The notes under the pieces are model-generated. The model saw nothing but the letters and a program-made list of their open reading frames with translations, searched no databases and had not been told where the DNA came from. Shown in pieces: positions 12,511-24,303 of a stretch of DNA of 64,000 bases (the stretch's first letter is position 1; the number at the start of each line of letters is the position of its first letter). A program made the translations under genes and the position numbers. The DNA comes from Tetraselmis striata (lineage: Eukaryota > Chlorophyta > Chlorodendrophyceae > Chlorodendrales > Chlorodendraceae), in the NCBI GenBank assembly GCA_006384855.1, contig VCJN01003152.1:50494-114493 (forward strand), written 5' to 3'.

Positions 12511-13699
12511 CCATCACTGCTTATGCCACGTAGCTCTCCAACACCACCGCCGTCGGTGGCATCGCCCCTGAGGGCAGCATATCACTGCCGCCACCCAGCA
12601 GTTCTCCAGCGAACACCACCGCCAATCGGTCGTGGCAGGTCGTGACTAAATGGTCGTGGGTAAAGGTCGTGGCAGTGAGTCGTGCCAACCGCGCTAGGTG
12701 CCAGCTCACCCATTGTAGAGAGAGAGAGAGAGAGAGGTGGGGAGGGGGGGGGAGAGAGAGGGAGAGGGAGGGGGAAAGAGCGAGGTAGATAATTATTAGA
12801 GGGCATCACCGCATCCCAATTGGGCAAGCAACTAAAGCCGTATGTGAAGTGTGTGCACAACATAGGTACCACAGAAAATGCCATTCGGCAGGTAATTAGG
12901 GAAACAGAAAGGATGTTTGTGTGATGTTCTTGGCAAGCACATCGCGCTATGAAACTATGGGGCTCTATGGATATTATTCCTGAACTTGGACGTGCTTTCT
13001 TGTCCATTTCCGGCATCATCACTCTTCGTGATCTGCCATCGCCACCACGGTAAGTCCTAGACACGGGCGGGAAAGTTTATCAGCGCTCGCGCGGGTCACG
13101 CACTGATGCTCCTCGCTGCCATGGCCATAGTCATAGTTTGGGATCCGACGCCGAGGCATTGAGATCCGATACGGTCAGACGCGCCATCGATCGAGGCCAA
13201 GTTCGGTGATAAGCAATGCAGGTGGCCCAATCTTAAGGGCGAGCAAGCTCAAACCCTATATCAATGTTAGGGTTACTATAACCTTACCTGCATACTCATA
13301 CCGATACCCGCGTAATACTTGCATATCCCTTTACATGCATGTACTCATGCTCGTATCACTCGTCCTCCGGTCATACTCGTACGCCGCCAGTGCATGTTAC
13401 ACGTCACACATGCGTACGACCACATCATGCTCACATCCCATGGCCCATTATGCCCGAGGCTGTCCGCAGCAATCCCCGATGGCTTCAAGACTATACTGCA
13501 TATCCAAGCCTGGTGCTTGCGCGCAGCCGGCTGCTAAGCCGATAGATCAATAAAGTTATGTTCGTCCTGGTGCACTATAACAAGATTTCTTGCTGAAGCT
13601 TTTTCCTTCATTCCTTGCATAACTGTACCAAGACCCCTTTGCCTACAGCTTGCATTAGTTTCGCTGAGCTATAGTTCAAGATCCCCGCTACGTTTCCAC
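12511..13699. other. Intergenic with (GA)n microsatellite
   Basis: A purine-rich (GA)n and G-rich run lies at 12715-12780. No gene was recognised in the remainder. Confidence 0.6.
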
Positions 13700-14915
13700 C
13701 GCGTATGCCGGCCAGATGTCGCCAAACCGCCGTTGCTATCATGGCCGACCAAGCTGCCGCTGCCGACTCCGTCGCCGCCGCTACTGCCAGAAACGGAGAG
13801 GCCATGGAGAAAACTCGTGGTCCGTGTCATCAAGTATGTCGAGCGGACGAAGACCAAGACCCGCGTCCCGACCACGGACATCATCAACGCCTCCCACCTA
13901 CTCGGCGATCGCCCCGACGTTCGTCAGCTCATCGCGCATCCTTTATATATCTCAAGGAGCTAAGCGCCGACATCTATTGGACCCCTGCCTTGGAGGCCTG
14001 GATCCTCCGCCGGCTCCCCCCCGGGGTTAGAGTGGAATATCGCAACCTCCTGGCTAAGTGACAACCCCCGCTGCCTCGCGACTTCGCGCATGTCGTCCGC
14101 ACCGCCTCCGTCTTTGCAAAGTTCGACGATTTCCATAACGCTACAAGCTCGTCGCGTGCTTCCACTCCATCAACCAATATGCATTGCGTCATCATGCGCT
14201 ACGCCACTGGCATGTGCATCAACCCCAACCATCCTCACCTTCCGGGCAACGCCATCAAGCTCGCCTAGCACCTTCGGCACACGTTCGACCTGATGTTGGA
14301 GCACCTGCGCTACAACGAGCTCATTGTCGTTGGCGTCATTTATGCAAGCCTGCCCAACTCGGTCCATGATGTCGACCTTGAGGCTGCCGGGCGCCGCGCC
14401 AACGAGCATGTCAACTAGCCTACCATCCGCTCCACATCAAGGCTATCGACCTCAAGTTTCTCCCAGCATTCCAATGGCAAGCGCAAGCATGCTGCCGACC
14501 CGCCACGGAAGAACAGCCGCCGCTCGAGTGCCGATCCTTCCCCCGCCGGTTCCTATTCCCCCCCCCCCCCCCCCCTCCCCCGGCCACCTCTTGCCATGCA
14601 GTGCCCCCACCCACCTTGCCGCCCCTATAATACAGCGCAACCCTAGGGCTATGACCGTTATGATGGCAAGTGCGATGGCTGTGGCCGCATGGTCCACGCA
14701 ATCATGGCATACTCGTCGACCGCGAGCGACGCCGACAAGCATGCTTGGCGTCTGACAGTGGCATCCAACAAGGCATCTAAGGGTGTTAACAAGCTGAACT
14801 TGGACGCCTCACCACGACCGCAAGTGGCAATCATTCGCCTTACCGCACCTTGCCACAAGATGCGAATAGTGTTGGCGGGCGGGCGGGTAGCAAACATTAA
14901 TGCCAATGTTGCATG
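13700..14915 (+). pseudogene. Decayed retroelement Gag-like gene with zinc-knuckle remnant
   Basis: A plus-strand protein-like region shifts frame once near 13940. It then reads on to about 14560 in one frame, broken by stop codons at about 14059, 14266 and 14416. Segments include VIKYVERTKTKTRV, EAWILRRLPPGVRVEY, FDLMLEHLRYNELIVVGVI and a basic Ser/Arg/Lys-rich linker before a poly-C run at about 14560. Beyond it, at about 14655-14705, CDGCGRMVHA resembles the first half of a CCHC zinc knuckle. The order (helical domain, basic linker, zinc knuckle) is that of retroelement Gag. No intact protease, RT or integrase was recognised downstream. Confidence 0.45.
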
Positions 14916-17900
14916 ACTAGCGACGGACTATGGAGAGGGAGGGAACAAGGTGCGCGCCATCGCGAGCCACCTGCGCGAGAGACCTCTCCGAATGTTTGCC
15001 GATGGGAGGCCGCATGGCGGAGCGCAGCAGCTCGGCGCCATCTCATCCGGCACGCACATACATGCCGCGGTGCAGCCGCCGCAAGTCGAGCATGCAAGTA
15101 TGGGTACCGCCGTTGGCATCGCTTGATAGAGTGTCCATGCCTCGTTGATCGGCCTGCCCCGAGCGACGACGACGGCGCGGCCACCATGCCACCAATGCGG
15201 ATGACCATGCGCCTCCATGGCCTATGGTGGTTTCGGAGCATCGCCCGCGCAGACGAGGACTTCGTCATCGTCAACTTTTCGTCCATGCCGGCGCAACATC
15301 ATTATCGCGGGCGGTGCGGAGGACGATGACGATGATAATCGACGCATGCGCCTTTAAATCCGTGCTATTTCCGTATTAAATACGCATCATGATATCGTAG
15401 TACGCCAGGTTTTGCGAATATAATAATGTGATATTATATTTTAAAACAGCTGCAGGTAATACGCGCCTCAGCAATACAGTGATTATCTCCCGTATCATAG
15501 ACGTATGACAGTCGCACTACCCACGTATATATATTATCAATATTGCCATTATTGCTGATTTATGTAGCGACAAGCTCCGCGAGAATGGGTGCTGACGATG
15601 CTGCCGGTACACCTTACTTACGCAATCGCTATAGATATTCCTACATCATCATATAATGAGCCCTTATTGCTGTCGTCCGTAAAGCCGCTACTATATTTTC
15701 CCACATCCCCTAGATAAATATTTCTGCTACTACACCCCTCCACATAAGTCCCGGGCCCCTTTCTCGCCGAATCCGAGCTTACGAATAGCAGGGCAGCTGA
15801 ATCTAGGGTTTATGACCTGAAATGCTGGAATATTGCACATTTAGGCCCAGCCGTTACCACCATAGGGTGTAAGCAACCCCTTTAGCCCTAACAAGTGCTT
15901 TACATGTGCGCCACTTGCGCCACACTGAGCGTTTTCAATACCCCCACAACATTGGGGGTTGGTGCCTTGCACGTCCTGCCGCGCATGCATAGACCATTGC
16001 ATGGTGGGATGACCACGGGCGGGCGAGGAAACATGTCAGCAAAGAGGCTAGGGTATTTTTGCTTGGAGTGGGGCCATAGTGGCCCGCGCCCGTGCACGAT
16101 GTGGCGTGATGCCATCGCCACTGCAGTGCCGCCATGTGGTGCAGCTCTCAAACTCGCGGTATCGCTCAGTGCGTTGCGAAGAAACGTCAAAAAATGTTCA
16201 TATGAATACCAATAAAAACTACGCGAGTAGGGCTACAAATTCCACACCTGCAGCACGGTCGTCCGAGGCGATTTAGGCACTTTTTCGATTTTTTGAAATA
16301 ATGTGTCGACATCTGACGTCTGTGTCAGCGTGTGGTCAACACGTTGGCGTGAAACTTTACGCCAAGGGGATCTCAAAAGCTGATACACGGTGGCGGGACA
16401 GTGTGTTGCATATACTTGACTGTGCACGGACTACTCATACTTGGCACATACCCCCCTTGAGAGATGCCCATGGCCGCCATGCCGGATCCCCTCTCTCACA
16501 ACATTATTTCCACCAGCATCGACGCATGAAGGTGCACGCCATTGCCGCCCCACTGGGCTCACCATGGCGCGCTATGAGCATGCGGCCATGCAGTGCTATA
16601 GAAAAGCTTTGCCCTACTGCAAGGAGGCCGCGAGAACCCTCTGACTCCCGCCTGCGCGTGCAACGATCACAGCCGCATTTTGTCCATGATCTTGGCCATA
16701 AACCATCGTCATCGACACGTAGGTCTTGGTCCAGGTCGTTAATGACCCAATTTCAATGCCCTATGTGTACGGTGGATAGTCGTGATCATACCAAGGGTGA
16801 TGTGGTATGATTGAGTACGGGCGGGGGTTGTGCTGTCCCATGCATATTAATGCACACGAGTGGCGCAATTTGTGGTTTTGAAGCTCTAGCACCAGAAGCC
16901 ATGGTTTTGCCTGAATGAAAGCGTTGACGGGAACGGCTACCGCGTGGCAATATATGGCGTGTATCGCGCTATCGCGGCATTCCCCCCCAGCCGTACGACC
17001 CTGAGTAACACGCATGCACGCGCGCACGGTCTCAGTGTAGCCGCGCATGGGCATGTGGATCAAATTTGCAAACCCCATACTTATGTGGCAGGGTGTAGTA
17101 GTACCAGGTAGTATTCCTTACGGTACCGGGTAGCGCTGGTCTGCAGATGCTGGAGTGTCGCTGCTGCTGCGCCAGGCTTCTGACGAGGACGTCATAGTAG
17201 TTGCGCTGGCGTCCACGGCAGCACCAGCCGCGTCCGGCGTCAAGTGTGACTGGTGTTCCCCCTTCAGCCCCGCACGCCGCTACTCCGCCCGCCTTTCTAT
17301 CGCAAACACCCCGCCCCCGCCTTCCGCCTATCCTTTCTTCGAGCCAGCACCGCACTGGCACCCAGCTGTCGCGCACACACACGCCCACCAGCTCCAGCAG
17401 TGACGACAGCTTTGGATACTAAAAACCGCAGCGAACCGTCGCCGCTGTCGCTGTGTTCGTCGAACGTTCCAGCAGCCCCCGCCCAGCCTTCCCACAGCAG
17501 CCTCCACACGCGCGTGCTGCTGTCCATCGCACAGCCCTGGTGCAGCAATCTACAGGCTGGGCGAGCCTGTTGCTGTCGCCTCCCTTCAGGCGACCCGCGC
17601 CGCGGTGTGCTGCCAGCGTAGAGATTGCGAGCTGTGGCAACCAACCTGAGGCGCGCGTTTTCGTAGCAGCATCCGCGTTTTTTGTTCCACCTGCGGAAGT
17701 CTTTTCGTCCCAACCAAAGGCCGCGACGGCCGAGAGGTGCCGCGCCCGCTGGCCCTTGGCCCAGCAGACTGCGCGTCAGGCGAGCACCACACCTCGCGGT
17801 AAAGTGCGAGCAACCGGGGGAAGGGTGATGGAAAGCGCGCGCAAGTTGGGAGGGGAGGGGGTGCTCGTACTCGCACGTCGCTGACACGCTGGCGGCGCGC

Positions 17901-17919
17901 GCAGGGGCGGCCGGCCGAG
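14916..17919. other. Intergenic, no confirmed gene
   Basis: Frames at 14913-15329 may continue the neighbouring relic but show no known motif. AT-rich DNA follows at 15340-15790. A GC-rich block at 17150-17900 directly upstream of the homogentisate dioxygenase start has open frames on both strands, none with a good ATG or family motif. I read it as promoter/5'UTR DNA. No TATA box was assigned. Confidence 0.45.
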
Positions 17920-20900
17920 ATGATCACGCGGATGGAGTCCAAGTCCAGCCTGGCGCGCGCCGAGTCGCCCTTCGCGCCGCTCTTCCGCGCGCCCGAGAGC
18001 CTGCCTTACCTCTCCGGCTTTGGTGCGCCTTGGGACCCCCTTCCCCACCCTCCACTTTCCTGCCGCGGGCGACGGGGCGATTCTCCTCCAGAATTGCAAA
18101 CATTATCACAGTTACGTACAGGGGAGTTAAGTGACACTGGGGGATGCCAGATGAAGGGGGTGTGGGAAGAGTGACTGATCCGAGTGCCTCCCTGCAGGCA
18201 ACGAGTTCTCTACTGAGGCGCTGCCGAATGCGCTGCCGGTGGGGCAGAACAACCCGCGCGTGAGCCCCCCCCCCCCCCCCCCCACCTCCGGCCACCACCA
18301 CCTTCCCTTCTTTTCGGAGATGGTGCGATGGCGCCGCTGCGATGAGGGCTTCAGATGGCGGCGCCTGCTATGGGGGCGGGGCGGGGCTCACCTGCCTGCT
18401 GCTGCCCCCCCCCCCCCCCCCACTAGGTGTGCCCATACAACCTCTACGCGGAGCAGATCTCAGGCAGCGCCTTCACGGCGCCCAGGGCGTACGCCCCCCT
18501 CCCCCCTTCCCCCCTCTGCATGCTCCTCCGGTCTATAATGGCATGTGGGCGGGAGCGCATATCACTGGCTCAGGGCTTGGTGGTCGTGTGTGTGTGTGCG
18601 CGGGGGGGGGGGGGGGGGGGGGGAGGGAGCATGGCTTCAGCAAACTCTGAGCTTACATGCTCACGCGGCTCCCCTCTCCCATCCGCAGCGAACGCACTCA
18701 CGAGATGGGAGTACTTTGAGTCCCATCCGCGGTACAACTGGGTGTTTTCGACTTGTAATATATACACGACGTACCTATAACAACTCTTATTTACAAACCT
18801 CAAATGGGGTTTGCGTGCAACCTATACGATCATCCGCTCATGATCCGCAACAATTTCGTCTCCATTGGCCTCTGGCTAGTAAGGCAGGCTCCCAAGTCGC
18901 AGCTGGGTGAAGCCTCCCAACGTGCCGTCGCCGGGGGTCGATGACGGGAAGCCCGCCTGGGCCGCCGGGGGAGAACGACATCATGGAGTTTAAGCTGTCT
19001 CCCTCGCCCTCCACGTTTCCAAAGGAGGATTAGCGCCAAGTCGCGGTGTCCTTGTCACCGCGTCAGCAGGCGTATATGGGAATGCTGCTTCCAACACAGC
19101 CTTGCAACCTTCATTTTGGGGTTTCGTATCTCCGGCGTGCAAAGGGTCAGCATAATAACCACTATCTCCTGGTCATGCGGTGTGCGCTGTGCTCTCCCTG
19201 CAGGCGCAACCTGCGCACATGGCTCTACCGCGTGCGGCCCTCCGTCACGCATGAGCCCTTCCACCCGATGGACTTTCCAATGGAGACGATTGTCAGCGAC
19301 TTCGCCGACGCGCCCGTCACGCCCAACCAGCTGCGCTGGCGGCCGCCCGCCATCCCGGAGGAGCCCGTCGACTTTGTGCACGGCCTCTTCACCGTCGCCG
19401 GCTCCGGCAGGTGCGCCCCGTCACCCCCTTGTCCTCCATCATGCGAGTCCTCAGCCGCTCGCTGATGTTGGTGATCGATGATTAGCAGTGGATTGGATGT
19501 TGGCCCGTCTCCTGCCTGCTGCGTGGAGTCCATGAAGTACAGCTTCCGAGCCTTTATTACAAGCCTCAAATTGACTATGGTTAGGTCCGCTATAATTTTG
19601 TCTAGGTTTGACCTGTGACACGCAGGGCAGGTTCTCATTTGCAGTGTGCTTATTACTGCGTCGGCACCCGTATCTTTCCAACATTGTGACGATCCGTCTT
19701 TTTTGGCCTGTACGTATTTGGCCTGTTCATCGGCATAGTGATAGCCACCCAAGCTGAATTATACGCTTTTTTTGCTGCAGCAACCACCGGAATGCGTGAA
19801 GAGATCCTAACATCCCGCCGTGGGGGCGGTGCTGAGACGGTGTTCAGGACATTGTATACAGTACCATATCCCCATTCACCCTGTGTTATCGTTATGGACA
19901 GCTACTTTGTGGTTCTGTAGGTCATGTCTTACCTATGGATCCGATGAAACGTGCCAGTACAATGAGCGGGATCGGTCAATGGAAATACAGCTTGTAGTCA
20001 CACAGTTCATGTGGCTCGGTAGAGTAGCACCCTCCTGGATTAGTAGCAATATGTATCGTTATGCATCATCCAAGGTATAGTGCTTTTATCATCCTTTGGC
20101 CGCTGTTGCAGTAGGGGTGATTTGCGCGGTCCATGCTGATTCCTGATTATGCGCCGTCGCAGCGCGGCCTCCAAGACCGGATTCGCCATCCACATGTACA
20201 CCGCCAAGAGCGACATGGTGGACTCCTGCTTCTGCAACGCCGACGGCGACCTCCTCATCGTGCCGCAGCTGGGCGCGCTGGAGATTGTCACGGAGTGCGG
20301 CCTCATGACGGTCGCCCCGGGCGAGATCTGCGTCGTTCAGCGCGGCATCCGCTTCTCCGTGGGCCTGACGGACGGGCCCAGCCGCGGCTACGTGCTCGAG
20401 GTGTTCTGCGGCAACTTCCAGCTGCCGGACCTCGGCCCCATCGGTGCGTCCTTCTGCAGGGCGTCAAGTGGGGCGCCAATCACATGTCTGCAATGCATTC
20501 ATCTATGTATCCTGCGCGCGTATGCGTGTGTCATGTATGTATATATATGTATATATATTGGTATATATATGTAATGGTGTGGTATGGTATGGTTAAACGC
20601 TCCCGGCACAATGGCCCACGGGCGGCTGGGGGGCATCACGTCATCCCAACTGGAATAAAACGACAAAGCCCTACTCTCTCTCTCTCTCCCCCCCTCTCTC
20701 TCTCTCCCTCTCTCACTCTTGAGAGAGCATGAGACAACATTACTTGTGCTGTTGCTTTCGTGGTTTGATGCCAAGTTGGATGTATTTTGCATCACCGGGG
20801 TGGTGTTAGCCTCTCTCCCAGCAAAGTAGTTGCGTCCGTCTCTGAGTCCAGGTCCAGGCGGCTCACCCCGGTGGCTCGAGTCATGTATGTGGGACGCTCT

Positions 20901-23165
20901 CATCCTCCCAGCTCTCTCTCATTGCAGGCGCCAACGGGCTGGCAAACCCGCGCGACTTCCAGACGCCGGCCGCCTGGTACGAGGACCGCGAGTGCCGCTT
21001 CAAGGTAGTGCACAAGCTGCTCGGCAAGCTGTTCACCATGAGCCTGGTGCGCCCCACACTCGCACTCGTACCCAAGTTCAAGCAATACACAGCCGGGACA
21101 AACAAATACTGTACATATTAACGATTTATGCTGTCCGATCCTCATATGCAATCAGTGTATCCCGATGGCAAGCAGGTAGTGTCGAGCCAGTGACTTCCTG
21201 CATATCATGCCAGAGCGCGCGAAACCAACCAACAGGCCATATATTAGTTACTGCCAAACGATCACCTCTGCGTCTCTTTCCCTGTGACATGTGCAAGGAC
21301 ACACATACAACATGTGGGCAGCAGTGTGCACAAGTAGGAGCTGCTTATTTGCATGCGACCCACACCAGTAATCTCACACGGATGCCATTGATGCCTGATG
21401 TGGCTGCGGCTGATTGGTACCATTAGTATCCCCCTTTGCCTGGCAGGACTTCTCCCCGTTCAACGTGGTCGCCTGGCACGGCAACTACGCGCCCTACAAG
21501 TACGACCTCAGCCGCTTCTGCCCCATGAACGCGGTGTCCTTTGACCACCCCGACCCCTCCATCTTCACCGTGCTCACCGTACCAGGTGCACCCCCCGCGC
21601 CTTTCTGATCCCTGCCTTTTGGAGCCCATCTGCTTATGTGTATGACTACTAGTCGGTAGGGGATACTGGACGGTGTCTATCTACCCACGCTGACGCTCCT
21701 AGAACAACCCGCAGCAGGGCAAGTTCTGATGCGCAGTGTCCTCATTGCCACGCCGGCACTCAATGGGATCCATTACTTCTTCAGGCACACGCCTACTTAC
21801 TTGTGCGTCTTGCCTCGCCATCTGGGCAGGGACGGAGCCCGGCACCGCGCTGGCAGACTTTGTCATCTTCCCGCCCCGCTGGACGGTCGCCTCCAACACC
21901 TTCCGCCCGCCCTACTTCCACCGCAACGTCATGAGCGAGTTCATGGGCCTCATCACCGGCGAGTACGACGGCAAGAAGGAAGGTTTCCTGCCCGGAGGTG
22001 GGCGAGCGCAGCCGTGGCGCTGCGTCTCCGTGTGGCTTGCTCGACGAAACCTCGAGTCCGGCCAATGCGCGCCGCACGATTCGGTCTTTTATACATTAGG
22101 GGTTATCAGGGTTCACAGGGTTCACGGGGTATGTCGATGTTGTTCAAGGTTAACAGTGGATGCCCCCCTGAGCGTCGTGCGCTTTTGCCATTTATTGGGA
22201 TATTAGTCCAAGCAACCAACATAAGGCCCAGCCCATTCGATCCGCCTCCAACCATTGGGTGGATGGCCGCCAACGCGGACCGGTACATGGAGCAACTCTA
22301 GGCTAGTTTTGGTGCCATCCGGGATGTCCTCCACCCTCGGCCAGTGCGTTTCATGTTTCACTCCTCGGGCTTCTCTCCGTCGTCTCTCCAATCGACACCA
22401 CACATCGCACCGAGGCTCGTTGGCGCCGTGTGTCTCCGATGCCAGTCCTCTTCATACTCGAGTTTGTCCTTGGAGACACTGGGGAGTGGTCCTCGCTCGA
22501 TGTGTTTCACACCTGTCTGATCTGCTCGTTTTTGTGGAGGCTCGTGTCATTTCATCAACATGGCAGTACCAAGTTTGCTAGGCCTGTGTGCGGAACTTGT
22601 GTCGGGGGCTTTGCCATTATATCTCCAATGTAATCGTGTCTTTGGTGCGGCCGGGGAAAAAAGGGGGGGGGGGTGGGCGCTCGCTATGTTGCCGTCTGCA
22701 TTGACCACGATTCTGTGTTGAGTGATGGTTTGGAGATGAGGGCATCCTGAGAATAAGTCCGCCTAACTGATGAGGTGCATTCCTGTGCCCCTCCCCCCGC
22801 CCCTCAAACCAGGTGCCAGCCTGCACACCTGCATGACACCGCACGGCCCCGACACCGGCACCTTTGAAAACGCCATCAAGCCCGAGTCCGACACCCTCTC
22901 GCGGCTGGACAAGACGCTGGCGTTCATGTTCGAGGTGGACGCCATCCCGCGCGTCACGTCCGCCGCGCTCGCGTCGCCCCACATCGACCGCGACTACTAC
23001 AAGGGCTGGCAGGGCTTGACGAAGCACTTCACCGGCCCGCCGCGCCCGGACGCGCTGGGGCAAGACCAGGAGATGGTGGACGAGATGGCGGATGTGATGG
23101 CGGGCGCAAGTGCGGGCGCCGCCGCGCCGCAGCTCGTCGTCCCCAGCGGCAACGGCGCCGCCTGA
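17920..23165 (+). CDS. HGD: Homogentisate 1,2-dioxygenase
   Basis: This Fe(II) enzyme opens the ring of homogentisate to maleylacetoacetate in tyrosine and phenylalanine breakdown. Exons: 17920-18022, 18198-18259, 18427-18488, 19204-19410, 20163-20443, 20928-21046, 21447-21585, 21830-21997 and 22813-23165. They give 1494 nt, 497 aa, all with GT-AG introns and matching phases. Family motifs appear in order: [49 protein letters not shown] and TPHGPD. The iron ligands are His355, Glu361 and His391, with the same spacing as human His335, Glu341 and His371; His289 matches the catalytic His292. The protein is about 50 residues longer than the human enzyme, partly from an N-terminal extension before the GFGNEF motif and an Ala/Gly-rich C-terminal tail. 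The first ATG is used; an ATG four codons later is also possible. It converges on the TrmO-like gene. Confidence 0.97.
18602..18623 (+). repeat. Poly-G tract, 22 nt
   Basis: In intron 3 of the homogentisate dioxygenase gene, one of the few cases where G rather than C is on the coding strand. Confidence 0.95.
20673..20718. repeat. (TC)n microsatellite
   Basis: CT-repeat with C-rich interruptions in intron 5 of the homogentisate dioxygenase gene. A TATG/TATA-rich run lies just upstream at about 20535-20595. Confidence 0.9.
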
Positions 23166-24303
23166 GCGCAGCCGCGCGGGGCCTTTGTGCCAATGCCTCC
23201 GTAAGAGCGCCACAAGAGCAACCCGTTTGACCTCCCCACAGACGCTGAAACACACAAATAAACCCTGTACTTTTTACTCTGATTGTATGTCATCCCCCCG
23301 CCCTTGTACAGCCGGGCACCCCGGGCCGTGAGCTCTGCCGCCTGCGTCTTTCTCACTGTCCCCCGGCCCCCTTTCCTCTCTCCGCCTTGAGCCCTGCCGT
23401 GGGGACCAGCCCCTTGTGCGGTTGCCACCGCAATGTAAATTTACTCGACCTGTACATCAATCAGAAAGGGGGATGCTCCATTTGCCGACCCAATATGTGG
23501 CGCATTCCCCCACTTTGCGCATCACAACTGGTGGCTCCACTTTGAAAAGCAGTGCATTGTTGCGCTCGCTCTATTTCAGCAGCGCATTGGAGTGATTGAT
23601 AATTCACATATCTCGGCAGCCATTTGTGGGGGGGGGGGGGGGGGGGGGGGCTTTCCTGTCTGAACAGTGGTGTACCATGCGCTCCAACGTACCAACAGTG
23701 CGTTGTTTTCTCCCTGGTTTCTTTAATCACCGCCAACAAACGGTGCGTGCCCGTCTGCAGGAACGCCGTATACGACAGCCACACAGATCACCGTACCAGT
23801 ATTTCCATATAAGAAAGCCCAGCCTATGGACCCTGCTACGAGTGAGCGCATGATCATGAGTAAGCACTGTATCATGTGAAGTGTAGTAAGTAACAATAGT
23901 TCTATATTCGCTGGTGTGGTAGTACTACCACCATTCTACAGCTACACTGTGTTAATGGATTCCTTGCCGGGCGGTAAATAGCAACTTACTTGCTTCACGA
24001 CATCGCGCTGCAATACCGGTACCGCCGATTCCAGCCCCAGCGCCGCTGTGCTGTTCCATGTTCGTTGTAGTGGTTGGATATACGCTGGCGGCTGGCATGC
24101 TCTTGGCGCATGAAGGCAAAGCAGTGTGAGTAGCCCTCAATAAACAAGAAGTGAGACACGACCCACGTCATTTGATCCGGGCGATCACAGCTTTTAGCAA
24201 ATGCTGCCCTTGCTGCATATAGCTTGGGCTGTGCCGCTGTATAAGATAGTTGGTCAGCATGTTATTACGTTAAACTACCGCAGTGTTAAAAATCCAATTC
24301 ATT
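23166..24303. other. Intergenic between convergent genes
   Basis: 3' flanks of the homogentisate dioxygenase and TrmO-like genes. Holds a poly-G tract at 23628-23650. No coding region and no certain polyadenylation signal. Confidence 0.6.

Noticed and set aside
17297..17887. 196-codon reverse frame upstream of homogentisate dioxygenase
   Set aside because: Starts at GTG, GC-rich, overlapped by open frames on the other strand, and no family motif.
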